Assembly (NCBI RefSeq): GCF_009834125.1 | Contig: NZ_CP047146.1 | Coordinates: 2,039,501-2,103,500, forward strand | From: Streptomyces sp. GS7 | Lineage (GTDB): Bacteria; Actinomycetota; Actinomycetes; Streptomycetales; Streptomycetaceae | DNA length: 64,000 nucleotides | Direction: 5' to 3' | Part shown: positions 35,357 to 43,465 of the stretch, one piece after another | How the letters are laid out: each line of letters starts with the position of its first letter | Position numbering within the stretch: position 1 is the first letter of the stretch | Position numbers and translations under genes: made by a program | The notes under the pieces: generated by a model | The model's input: only the letters and a program-made list of their open reading frames with translations | Told to the model about the DNA's origin: nothing | The model's database searches: none

Positions 35357-36718
35357 ATGGACAAGCAGCAGGAGTTTGTGCTCCGGACGCTGGAAGAGCG
35401 CGACATTCGCTTCGTCCGGCTGTGGTTCACCGACGTGCTCGGGTTCCTCAAGTCCGTGGCGGTGGCGCCGGCCGAGCTGGAGCAGGCGTTCGACGAGGGC
35501 ATCGGGTTCGACGGCTCGGCCATCGAGGGATTCGCCCGGGTGTACGAGTCCGACATGATCGCCAAGCCGGACCCCGGCACCTTCCAGATCCTCCCCTGGC
35601 GCGCCGAGGCCCCGGGCACCGCCCGGATGTTCTGCGACATCCTGATGCCGGACGGTTCGCCCTCGTACGCCGATCCGCGCTACGTCCTCAAGCGCATCCT
35701 CGCCAAGACCTCCGACCTCGGCTTCACCTTCTACACCCACCCCGAGATCGAGTTCTTCCTGCTCAAGGACAAGCCCGTCGACGGCTCCCGGCCGATCCCC
35801 GGCGACTCCTCGGGCTACTTCGACCACACCCCGCAGAACGTCGGCATGGACTTCCGCCGCCAGGCGATCACCATGCTGGAGTCGATGGGGATCTCGGTGG
35901 AGTTCAGCCACCACGAGGGCGCCCCGGGCCAGCAGGAGATCGATCTGCGGTACGCCGACGCGCTCTCCACCGCGGACAACATCATGACGTTCCGCCTGGT
36001 GATGAAGCAGGTCGCGCTGGAGCAGGGCGTGCAGGCCACGTTCATGCCCAAGCCGTTCTCCGAGTACCCGGGTTCGGGCATGCACACCCACCTCTCCCTC
36101 TTCGAGGGCGACCGCAACGCCTTCCACGAGTCGGGCTCGGAGTACCAGCTCTCCAAGGTGGGACGCTCCTTCATCGCCGGCCTGCTCAAGCACGCCGGCG
36201 AGATCTCCGCCGTCACCAACCAGTGGGTCAACTCCTACAAGCGCATCTGGGGCGGCGCCAACCGCACCGCGGGCGCCGGCGGCGAGGCCCCCTCGTACAT
36301 CTGCTGGGGCCACAACAACCGCTCCGCGCTGATCCGCGTCCCGATGTACAAGCCCGGCAAGATGGGCTCCACCCGGGTCGAGGTCCGCTCCATCGACTCC
36401 GGCGCCAACCCGTACCTGACGTACGCGGTGCTGCTCGCGGCCGGCCTCAAGGGCATCGAGGAGGGCTACGAGCTCCCGGCCGGCGCCGACGACGACGTCT
36501 GGGCGCTGTCCGACTCCGAGCGCCGCGCGATGGGCATCGAGCCGCTGCCGCAGAACCTCGGCGAGGCCATCGAGCTGATGGAGCGCAGCGAACTGGTCGC
36601 CGAGACGCTGGGCGAGCACGTCTTCGACTTCTTCCTGCGCAACAAGAAGCAGGAGTGGGAGGAGTACCGCTCCGAGGTCACCGCCTTCGAGCTGCGGAAG
36701 ATGCTGCCGGTGCTCTGA
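35357..36718 (+). CDS. glnA2: Glutamine synthetase-like protein GlnA2 (probable gamma-glutamylpolyamine synthetase)
   Basis: A 453-aa type I glutamine-synthetase-fold ligase. Visible are DGSAIEGFARVYESDM, the metal/ATP segment KPFSEYPGSGMHTHLS, NRTAGAGGEAPSYICWGHNN and RVEVRSIDSGANPYL. Length and position a few genes before glnE match S. coelicolor GlnA2, shown to glutamylate polyamines rather than make glutamine (established for that ortholog, inferred here). True GlnA is usually about 469 aa. A Tyr sits in GYELP at the place of the adenylylation site of GlnA, but modification is not proven. An 11-bp hairpin follows the stop. Its last 80 bp are copied at 38006-38087. Confidence 0.88.
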   Translation: MDKQQEFVLRTLEERDIRFVRLWFTDVLGFLKSVAVAPAELEQAFDEGIGFDGSAIEGFARVYESDMIAKPDPGTFQILPWRAEAPGTARMFCDILMPDGSPSYADPRYVLKRILAKTSDLGFTFYTHPEIEFFLLKDKPVDGSRPIPGDSSGYFDHTPQNVGMDFRRQAITMLESMGISVEFSHHEGAPGQQEIDLRYADALSTADNIMTFRLVMKQVALEQGVQATFMPKPFSEYPGSGMHTHLSLFEGDRNAFHESGSEYQLSKVGRSFIAGLLKHAGEISAVTNQWVNSYKRIWGGANRTAGAGGEAPSYICWGHNNRSALIRVPMYKPGKMGSTRVEVRSIDSGANPYLTYAVLLAAGLKGIEEGYELPAGADDDVWALSDSERRAMGIEPLPQNLGEAIELMERSELVAETLGEHVFDFFLRNKKQEWEEYRSEVTAFELRKMLPVL

Positions 36719-37155
36719 CCGGCGGTCGGCGCGCTTCTCTCCCCCGGAACGGCGTGGGGGCCTACGGCAGTTGGCGCAGGCCCCCACGGCCGTCCCACCC
36801 TCCCCCGTCGTCTCCGGGAGGAATTCACGGCGATGTCCGGCACCGCACATGCCGTCTGCACTTCCTTTTTGCGGAGTCCTCGAAGGTTTGAACGCCGCGC
36901 CGCGCATTCTCGACGGAATGCGTTGACGGAAAGTGCGGAGGGAGCGAAGTGGCGGAATGCCGTGACGGAATTCCAGGCTGGGAGACGGCGGCGATTCGGA
37001 CGGGGGAATTGCGTTGCGGTCCGCCGGACAGCGGGATTTCCGTTATCGCGAATTCCTCGCCGAGGTGCCGACTTCGGATGCCGGGCGAGACGGCGGAGGG
37101 GCTGTGCGGGCGCATCGCCCTCCGCTGTCCGGCCCGAGCCCGTGCGGGAGACCCG
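36719..37155. other. 437-bp region after glnA2 without a convincing gene
   Basis: Beyond the terminator at 36753-36788 the sequence changes character: GC drops and GGAATTCC/TGACGGAA-like stretches appear around 36900-37060. Overlapping ORFs on both strands lack ribosome sites and family resemblance. It looks like degenerate or regulatory sequence upstream of nothing obvious. Confidence 0.5.
36753..36788 (+). terminator. Hairpin terminator of glnA2
   Basis: CGTGGGGGCCT (36753-36763) pairs with AGGCCCCCACG (36778-36788), an 11-bp perfect stem with a 14-nt loop, starting 35 bp after the stop. Confidence 0.8.
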
Positions 37156-37404
37156 TCACGCGCAGAGGAGGACGATGAGGCCCTTGCAGTCCCCGTCCTC
37201 CCCGTCGCCCCCGCCGTGGCCGCGGCCCTTGCCGTGGCCGTCCGCCGGGGCCTTCATGGCGGCGTGCGAGGCGGTGGCGACGTGCGAGGCGAGCGGCGTC
37301 AGGGCCGTCGCGGAGGCGGCGGTCGCCGACCCGGCCGCAAGAGCGATGCCCAGGGCAGCGCCGACCGTGAATATTCGCGAAACAGTCTTCTTCCGTTGAT
37401 TCAT
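37156..37404 (-). CDS. Small secreted Gly/His-rich peptide ending CKGLIVLLCA
   Basis: An 82-aa preprotein. The signal peptide MNQRKKTVSRIFTVGAALGI is followed by ALAAGSATA, likely cut near residue 29-32. The mature part is Ala/His then DGHGKGRGHGGGDGEDGD, then Cys73-KGLIVLL-Cys81-Ala82. The two cysteines would enclose a hydrophobic heptapeptide, possibly as a disulfide loop. AAAGGAG lies upstream of the ATG at 37404, a strong initiation site in a region otherwise without genes. I do not recognise the family. Cell-wall or extracellular role is inferred only from secretion. No processing enzyme genes are nearby. Confidence 0.7.
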   Translation of the reverse strand: MNQRKKTVSRIFTVGAALGIALAAGSATAASATALTPLASHVATASHAAMKAPADGHGKGRGHGGGDGEDGDCKGLIVLLCA

Positions 37405-37991
37405 CTTCGAAGTGCTCCTTTCTTCGGGCGATTTATCTAGCGGAGTGTTCACTCAATCACCATGCATGCTCCCGGGGCGGGTTTCGCCCGGAGTGCGGCC
37501 GATCGGGTGAAACGCAGGGAATCCGGCGAATCTGCTGTGGAAAGGGCCTGCGCCATGCGCCTTTCGCGGCTTTAATGGCCGACCTCGGCCCGATGGGTCC
37601 GATAAAGCGCGGTGTACCGCCGCCGTGCTTTCCCGGTCTTCCCGAGCCCTTCCGGGGCTTTCCGGGCCAGCCGGATGTGGCTTTCCGAGCCCTTCCGGGG
37701 CCGGTCCGCCCTTTCGCCGGTGCCTCCGGGGCGGGGAGGCGGAGGGCGAACTCCTGGCGCCGGCCCCGACGGGGATCGGCCGAACCGTCCGGAACCGCGC
37801 TCCACAGTGATCAGCGCCCTACGAGGGCGCCGGCGGAGCCGCTAACGTTGGCGGCCGGCCCCGCCGGCAGCGGCGGCCCCCGTGCCGGTCCGTCCGCGGT
37901 CCGTCCGAGGGCGGCCGACGACGACCGATGACGACAGCTCCGCCGCAGGTCAGAGGGCCCGCCGGTAGAGTCGTGTCAGGAGAGGAGCACC
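37405..37991. other. 587-bp variable intergenic zone
   Basis: It lies between the secreted peptide and the glnA2-tail mini-gene. No credible gene. It holds two copies of a 17-bp sequence, CCGAGCCCTTCCGGGGC (37642-37658 and 37685-37701), amid many TTCCGGG/CTTTCC variants. Confidence 0.5.
37642..37701 (+). repeat. 17-bp direct repeat pair
   Basis: CCGAGCCCTTCCGGGGC occurs at 37642-37658 and again at 37685-37701, 43 bp apart. Confidence 0.9.
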
Positions 37992-38087
37992 ATGCGTCGA
38001 TCCCTCCGCGACAAGGGGCAGGAGTGGGAGGAGTACCGCTCCGAGGTCGCCGCCTTCGCGCTGCGGACGACGTTGCCGGTGCTCTGA
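37992..38087 (+). pseudogene. 31-codon mini-gene copying the C-terminus of GlnA2
   Basis: MRRSLRDKGQEWEEYRSEVA then AFALRTTLPVL stop. Aligned with the last 26 residues of GlnA2 (RNKKQEWEEYRSEV... to LPVL) it is identical at 20 positions, and 30 bp around the QEWEEYRSEV codons are unchanged. An AGGAG lies 5 nt before its ATG, so it can be translated. It sits 51 bp before glnE. Upstream similarity to glnA2 fades with small gaps. Simplest reading: a remnant of a partial glnA2 duplication or of a deleted glutamine-synthetase paralog, with a start codon acquired by chance. A functional microprotein is possible but unproven. Confidence 0.75.
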
Positions 38088-38138
38088 GCCAGGACCAGCC
38101 CCCGTGCCCGAGCCGACCAGCCACCGAGAGGCCGCCCC

Positions 38139-41100
38139 ATGGCACTACCCGCTCCGCAGGGACGGCGGAGCAGCACCTTCACCCGGCTGCTGAGGCACGG
38201 TTTCACCGACCCCTCGGCCGCCGGAAAGCTGCTCGACGCCCCCGAACTCGCCTCCGTACGCGAGGACTCGGTGCTCCTCGAAGCGCTCGGAGCCACCGCC
38301 GACCCCGACCTGGCGCTGCTCGGCCTGGTGCGCCTGGTGGAGGCGCAGGAGCCGGACGAGCGGCAGGAACTGCTGGCCACGGTGGCCGCGGCCAAGCCGC
38401 TGCGCGACCGGCTGCTGGGGGTCATGGGCGCCTCCGAGGCGCTCGCCGACCACCTGGCCCGGCACCCGCGGGACTGGCGGTCGCTGGTCACGTACGAGTC
38501 GGTCGACCTGCACCCCACCACGCCCCAGTTCGAGCAGGCACTCGCCGAGGGCGTCTGGGGCGAGCGCGGCGCCGACCGGCCGCGTGCGGACGCGCTGCGC
38601 GCCGCCTACCGCCGCTGCCTGCTCGGCATCGCGGCCCGCGACGTGTGCGGCACCACCGATGTCGCCGAGGCCGCCGCCGAACTCGCGGACCTGGCCACCG
38701 CCACCGTTCGCGCCGCCCTGGAGATCGCCTACGAGGAGCAGCCCGGCGACGCCGCGCTGTGCCGGCTGTCGGTCATCGGCATGGGCAAGTGCGGCGGCCG
38801 GGAGCTGAACTACGTCTCGGACGTCGACGTCATCTTCGTCGCCGAGCCCCGGGAGAGCGCCGAGGAGGCCAAGGCGCTCCAGGCCGCGACCCGGCTCGCC
38901 GCCCGGATGATGCGGCTGTGCTCGGACAGCACGGTCGAGGGCACCATCTGGCCGGTCGACGCCAACCTGCGTCCCGAAGGCCGCAACGGCCCGCTGGTGC
39001 GCACCCTCAGCAGCCACCTCGCCTACTACCAGCGCTGGGCCAAGACCTGGGAGTTCCAGGCGCTGCTCAAGGCCCGTCCGATGGCCGGGGACGTGGCGCT
39101 GGGCCAGGAGTACGTCGACGCGCTGTCGCCGATGGTCTGGGACGTCGCCGAGCGGGAGAACTTCGTCGCCGACGTCCGCCAGATGCGCCGCCGGGTCGTC
39201 GAGAACATCCCCGCCGCCCAGGTCGACCGCGAGCTCAAGCTCGGCCCCGGCGGGCTGCGCGACGTCGAATTCGCCGTCCAGCTGCTCCAGTTGGTGCACG
39301 GCCGCAGCGACGCCACGCTGCGCAGCGCCACCACCCTGGACGCGCTGGCGTCGCTCGCGGCCGGCGGCTACGTGGGCCGCCAGGACGCCGCGGCCCTCGA
39401 CGCCGCCTACCGCTTCCTGCGCACCCTGGAGCACCGCATCCAGCTCTTCCGGCTGCGCCGCACCCACCTGATGCCGGAGGACGGGGCCGAACTGCGCCGG
39501 CTGGCGCGGTCGCTGGGGCTGCGGACCGAACCGGCCGAGACGCTGCGCCGGGAGTGGAAGTGGCACGCCCGCGAGGTGCGCCGGCTGCACGAGAAGCTGT
39601 TCTACCGGCCGCTGCTGGACGCCGTCGCCCATCTGGAGCCAGGGGAGACCCGGCTGTCCGCCAAGGCCGCCGGCCACCGCCTGGAGGCGCTGGGCTACGC
39701 CGACCCGGTGGGCGCGCTGCGGCATCTGGAGGCGCTGGCGTCCGGGGTGACCCGCAAGGCGGCGATCCAGCGGACGCTGCTGCCGGTGCTGCTCGCCTGG
39801 TTCGCGGACTCCGCCGACCCGGACGCCGGACTGCTCAACTTCCGCAAGGTGTCGGACGCGTTGGGCAAGACCCCCTGGTACCTGCGGCTGCTGCGCGACG
39901 AGGGCGCCGCCGCCGAGAACCTCGCCCGGGTGCTGTCCGCCGGCCGGCTCGCCCCCGATCTGCTGCTGCGCGCCCCCGAGGCGGTCGCCCTGCTCGGCGC
40001 CGCCGACGGGCTCCAGCCGCGCGGCCGGGCCGCCCTGGAGCAGGAGGTGCTGGCCGCGGTGGGCCGCGCGGACGGCGCCGAGGCGGCGGTGGCGGTGGCC
40101 CGCGGGGTACGCCGCCGGGAGCTGTTCCGCACCGCCGCGTCGGACGTGATCGGCGCGTACGGTACGGAGTTCAGCCCGGCCGACAACGACCACGGCCATG
40201 CCGTCGACACGGTCGGCTCGGCGGTGTCCGACGTCAACGCGGCCACCGTCGCGGGCGCCCTGCGGGCCGCGGTCCGCGAACGGTGGGGCGACACCCTGCC
40301 CACCCGCTTCACGGTGATCGGCATGGGCCGCTTCGGCGGCCACGAGCTGAGCTACGGCTCGGACGCCGATGTGCTCTTCGTCCACGAACCGCGCGAGGGC
40401 GCCGACGAGCACGAGGCCGCCAAGGCCGCCCACGCGGTCGCCAACGAGATGCGCCGGCTCCTCCAGATCCCCTCCTCCGACCCGCCGTTGCTCATCGACG
40501 CGGATCTCCGCCCGGAGGGCAGGTCGGGCCCGCTGGTGCGCAGCCTCAACTCGTACGCGGCGTACTACCGGCGCTGGTCGCTGGTGTGGGAGGCGCAGGC
40601 GCTGCTGCGCGCCGAACCGGTCGCCGGGGACGTGGAGCTGGGGGAGCGGTTCATCGCGCTGATCGACCCGCTGCGCTACCCGGCCGAGGGGCTGGGCGAC
40701 GACGCGGTCCGCGAGATCCGCCGGCTCAAGGCCCGGATGGAGTCCGAGCGGCTGCCCCGCGGCGCGGACCCGACCACCCACGCCAAGCTGGGGCGCGGCG
40801 GACTGAGCGACGTCGAGTGGACGGTCCAGCTGATGCAGATGCGGCACGGCTGGGAGATCCCCGGGCTGCGCACCACCCGGACCCGCGACGCGCTGGCCGC
40901 CGCGCACGCCGCCGGGCTGATCGGCACCGAGGATGCGCAGACGCTGGACGAGGCATGGGTGCTGGCGGCGCGGGTGCGCAACGCCGTGATGCTGGTCCGC
41001 GGCCGTCCCGGCGACACCTTCCCGGCGGACGGCCGGGAGCTGTCGGCGGTGGGCCGCTACCTCGGCTATGAGGAAGGCCACGTCGGGGACATGGTCGACG

Positions 41101-41162
41101 ACTACCGCCGGATCACCCGGCGGGCCCGGGGCGTCATGGAGGAGTTGTTCTACGAGGGCTGA
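38139..41162 (+). CDS. glnE: Glutamine synthetase adenylyltransferase/adenylyl-removing enzyme
   Basis: A 1007-aa cytosolic bifunctional enzyme that attaches and removes AMP on a tyrosine of GlnA. Two nucleotidyltransferase domains show GMGKCGGRELNYVSDVDVIF (about 214-233, N-terminal, deadenylylating) and GMGRFGGHELSYGSDADVLF (about 728-747, C-terminal, adenylylating). Each is followed by a helical GlnD-PII-uridylyltransferase-like domain, KLGPGGLRDVEFAVQLLQL and KLGRGGLSDVEWTVQLMQM. The two halves are clearly internal duplicates. It lies downstream of glnA2, as in other streptomycetes, and no ATPase or regulator is attached. A weak GAGAGG lies 8 nt before the ATG. Confidence 0.95.
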   Translation: MALPAPQGRRSSTFTRLLRHGFTDPSAAGKLLDAPELASVREDSVLLEALGATADPDLALLGLVRLVEAQEPDERQELLATVAAAKPLRDRLLGVMGASEALADHLARHPRDWRSLVTYESVDLHPTTPQFEQALAEGVWGERGADRPRADALRAAYRRCLLGIAARDVCGTTDVAEAAAELADLATATVRAALEIAYEEQPGDAALCRLSVIGMGKCGGRELNYVSDVDVIFVAEPRESAEEAKALQAATRLAARMMRLCSDSTVEGTIWPVDANLRPEGRNGPLVRTLSSHLAYYQRWAKTWEFQALLKARPMAGDVALGQEYVDALSPMVWDVAERENFVADVRQMRRRVVENIPAAQVDRELKLGPGGLRDVEFAVQLLQLVHGRSDATLRSATTLDALASLAAGGYVGRQDAAALDAAYRFLRTLEHRIQLFRLRRTHLMPEDGAELRRLARSLGLRTEPAETLRREWKWHAREVRRLHEKLFYRPLLDAVAHLEPGETRLSAKAAGHRLEALGYADPVGALRHLEALASGVTRKAAIQRTLLPVLLAWFADSADPDAGLLNFRKVSDALGKTPWYLRLLRDEGAAAENLARVLSAGRLAPDLLLRAPEAVALLGAADGLQPRGRAALEQEVLAAVGRADGAEAAVAVARGVRRRELFRTAASDVIGAYGTEFSPADNDHGHAVDTVGSAVSDVNAATVAGALRAAVRERWGDTLPTRFTVIGMGRFGGHELSYGSDADVLFVHEPREGADEHEAAKAAHAVANEMRRLLQIPSSDPPLLIDADLRPEGRSGPLVRSLNSYAAYYRRWSLVWEAQALLRAEPVAGDVELGERFIALIDPLRYPAEGLGDDAVREIRRLKARMESERLPRGADPTTHAKLGRGGLSDVEWTVQLMQMRHGWEIPGLRTTRTRDALAAAHAAGLIGTEDAQTLDEAWVLAARVRNAVMLVRGRPGDTFPADGRELSAVGRYLGYEEGHVGDMVDDYRRITRRARGVMEELFYEG

Positions 41163-41206
41163 GCCCCGCGGCCGGCCTCGGACCCTCGGACGCTCACGTC
41201 CCTGAC

Positions 41207-41240
41207 GCCCTCACGGACGCCCTCACGGACGTCCTCACGC
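41207..41240 (+). repeat. 12-bp tandem repeat (GCCCTCACGGAC)
   Basis: Two perfect units (41207-41218, 41219-41230) and a partial third with one change (41231-41238) lie between the convergent glnE and PAP2 genes. The last unit covers the PAP2 stop codon. Confidence 0.85.
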
Positions 41241-42101
41241 CCGGAGCGGCTCCAGTTCCAGCTCCGGCTCCGGCACCACGTGCCGCGCCAGCCGGTGCGG
41301 CAGCGTCCCGTACCAGGCGAAGGCCAGCGCGACGCCGAAGGCCAGGCACAGCACCCCGCCCAGCGCGTCCAGCCAGAAGTGGTTGGCGGTCGAGACGATG
41401 ACCGTCAGCGTCGTGGCCGGGTAGACCAGCCCCAGCACCCGGGCCCACACGGGCTTCGCCAGCAGCGCGATGGCGAGCCCGCACCACAGCGACCAGCCGA
41501 TGTGCATCGAGGGCATCGCGGCGTACTGGTTGGACATCGAGGCGAGGTTGCCGGACGCCATCGAGCCCCAGGTCCCGTGCTGGACGACGGTGTCGACGAA
41601 ACCGCCGTCCGGCATCAGCCGGGGCGGCGCCAGCGGGTAGAAGTAGTAACCGACCAGTGCGACACCGGTGGTGGCGAACAGCGCCAGCCGGGCCGCCGCA
41701 TACCGCCCCGGATGCCAGCGGTAGAGCCAGATCAGCACGCCGATCGTCACGATGAAGTGCAGCGTCGCGTAGTAGTAGTTCATCGAGACGATCAGCCACG
41801 TCACCGAGTTCACCGCGTGGTTGACGGTGTGCTCGACGGCGATGCCCAGCGAGTGCTCCGCCCGCCAGATCCAGTCGGCGTTCTTCAGCGCCTGGGCCTT
41901 CTGCTCGGGCACCGCGTTGCGGATGAGCGAGTACGTCCAGTAGCTGACCGCGATGAGCAGGACCTCGAACCAGAGACGGGGTGTGCGAGGGGACCTCAGA
42001 TGGGCCAGTGGCCCTCTGCCGGCCGGGCTGTCCGCGCGCTCCCCGCTGGGCACCGGGGGGGCCGACAGGTCGTCCAGAGTCCTCACATTCGTTTCACCCA
42101 T
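41235..42101 (-). CDS. PAP2-family membrane phosphatase / inositol-phosphoryl transferase-like
   Basis: A 288-aa membrane protein with about six helices. The PAP2 signatures are NQYAAMPSMHIGWSLW (PSMH) and STANHFWLDALGG (HxxxD), both near the external face. The N-terminal QKAQALKNADWIWRAEHSLG is characteristic of the actinobacterial AUR1-like branch that acts on lipid-linked phosphates. Start ATG 42101 gives a full cytoplasmic N-terminus; a later GTG is possible. Substrate unknown. It is convergent with glnE, and its last codons run into a 12-bp tandem repeat. Confidence 0.85.
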   Translation of the reverse strand: MGETNVRTLDDLSAPPVPSGERADSPAGRGPLAHLRSPRTPRLWFEVLLIAVSYWTYSLIRNAVPEQKAQALKNADWIWRAEHSLGIAVEHTVNHAVNSVTWLIVSMNYYYATLHFIVTIGVLIWLYRWHPGRYAAARLALFATTGVALVGYYFYPLAPPRLMPDGGFVDTVVQHGTWGSMASGNLASMSNQYAAMPSMHIGWSLWCGLAIALLAKPVWARVLGLVYPATTLTVIVSTANHFWLDALGGVLCLAFGVALAFAWYGTLPHRLARHVVPEPELELEPLRA

Positions 42102-42160
42102 AGGCAGACAGTCTGCCAGAAAGGGGATTGTCGCCGATCATCCCCGGGTCGGGTATGCGA

Positions 42161-42185
42161 CCTCCCCCGATCCCTCCGGGGGAGG
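42161..42185. terminator. Hairpin between malR and the PAP2 gene
   Basis: CCTCCCCC (42161-42168) pairs with GGGGGAGG (42178-42185). It lies 100 bp beyond the malR stop in the direction of malR transcription, a probable terminator. Confidence 0.5.
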
Positions 42186-42285
42186 ACACGGGTTCCCCCT
42201 AGGGGTCCCCCCGGGACACCTCACGCAAACCCGCCGGTCATCGGCAGGTCACCTCAGGAGTCCCTGCCGCCCCAACGGGCAGACC

Positions 42286-43440
42286 CTAAGCGCCCCGCGA
42301 AGGCCGGGGAATCTTCGCTACCTTGGGCCGCTTTGTCGGCTTTGCGTTCTTCGCTGCCTTTGTTGGTGTTGCCGGTTTTGTCGATGGCGTCGGTGTCGTC
42401 GATGGCGTCGGCGTCACCGGCGAAGCCTTCGGGGCGGACGCCGTCGAACCGCGCACCACCAGCTCGGGATGGAAGACGAACTCGCTGTGCGGTGCCGGAG
42501 TGCCCCCGATCTCCTCCAGCAGGGCGCGCACCGCGGCCTGGCCCATGGCGGGCACCGGCTGGCGGATGGTGGTCAGCGGAGGGTCGGTGAAGGCGATCAG
42601 CGGGGAGTCGTCGAAGCCGACCACGGAGATCTCCCGCGGGACGTCCAGCCCGCGTTGCCGGGCCGCCCGGATCGCCCCCAGCGCCATCATGTCGCTGGCG
42701 CAGACGATGGCCGTGGCGCCCCGCTCGATCAGTGCGCCCGCCGCGGCCTGGCCGCCCTCCAGGGTGTAGAGGGAGTGCTGGATGAACGGCTCCGCCGCGG
42801 CCGGCCCCATGTCCAACTGCTCCCGCATGCAGCGGAGGAACCCCTCGATCTTCCGCTGGACCGGTACGAACCGCTTGGGGCCGAGCGCCAGCCCGATCCG
42901 CCGGTGGCCCAGCGCGGTCAGATGCGTGACGGCCAGCTGCACCGCGGCGCGGTCGTCGGGGGAGACGAACGGCGCCTGCACCTTGTCGGAGAAGCCGTTG
43001 ATGAGGACGAACGGCACGCCCTGGCCGCGCAGCCGCTCATAGCGCGTCATGTCGGCGGAGGTGTCCGCGTGCAGCCCGGAGACGAAGATGATGCCGGCCA
43101 CCCCGCGGTCCACCAGCATCTCGGTCAGCTCGTCCTCGGTGGAGCCGCCGGGCGTCTGGGTGGCCAGTACGGGGGTGTAGCCCTGGCGGGTCAGCGCCTG
43201 ACCGATGACCTGGGCGAAGGCCGGGAAGATGGGGTTCTCCAGCTCCGGGGTGATCAACCCGACCAGGCCGGCGCTGCGCTGCCGCAGCCGCACCGGGCGT
43301 TCGTAGCCCAGCACGTCGAGGGCGGCCAGCACGGACTGGCGGGTGGTGGCGGAGACGCCGGGCTTCCCGTTGAGAACCCGGCTGACGGTGGCCTCGCTGA
43401 CACCCGCCTGCGCTGCGATATCGGCCAGCCGGGCGGTCAT
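42286..43440 (-). CDS. malR: LacI-family maltose regulator MalR
   Basis: A 384-aa repressor. The HTH is MTARLADIAAQAGVSEATVS followed by RVLNGKPGVS. The periplasmic-binding-like core has RSAGLVGLITPELENPIFPA, TGGSTEDE-type ligand loops and VVGFDDSPLIAFTDPPLTT. From memory it is very close to S. coelicolor MalR (344 aa), which represses malEFG and is released by malto-oligosaccharides. Here the protein has about 45 extra C-terminal residues rich in Pro, Thr and Lys (STTPTPSTKPATPTKAAKNA), encoded by short DNA repeats. It is 25 nt downstream of aglA1 on the same strand, with TACAGT 8 nt before its ATG, so it may also have its own promoter. Confidence 0.93.
   Translation of the reverse strand: MTARLADIAAQAGVSEATVSRVLNGKPGVSATTRQSVLAALDVLGYERPVRLRQRSAGLVGLITPELENPIFPAFAQVIGQALTRQGYTPVLATQTPGGSTEDELTEMLVDRGVAGIIFVSGLHADTSADMTRYERLRGQGVPFVLINGFSDKVQAPFVSPDDRAAVQLAVTHLTALGHRRIGLALGPKRFVPVQRKIEGFLRCMREQLDMGPAAAEPFIQHSLYTLEGGQAAAGALIERGATAIVCASDMMALGAIRAARQRGLDVPREISVVGFDDSPLIAFTDPPLTTIRQPVPAMGQAAVRALLEEIGGTPAPHSEFVFHPELVVRGSTASAPKASPVTPTPSTTPTPSTKPATPTKAAKNAKPTKRPKVAKIPRPSRGA
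42380..42415. repeat. 18-bp tandem repeat inside the malR 3' end
   Basis: GTCGATGGCGTCGGTGTC (42380-42397) and GTCGATGGCGTCGGCGTC (42398-42415), one mismatch. It encodes part of the Thr/Pro tail of MalR. Confidence 0.9.
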
Positions 43441-43465
43441 GGAACGGGACTGTACCGGTCGCATG

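Noticed and set aside
36833..37399. Overlapping ORFs on both strands after glnA2
   Set aside because: No ribosome sites, no recognisable motifs, and they run antisense through the secreted-peptide gene.
37575..37931. 118-codon Pro/Gly/Arg-rich plus-strand ORF
   Set aside because: It is built on the local TTCCGGG repeats, has no ribosome site and resembles nothing known.
42196..42205. CCCCTAGGGG palindrome near malR
   Set aside because: Only 10 bp, common in GC-rich DNA and not linked to a promoter.
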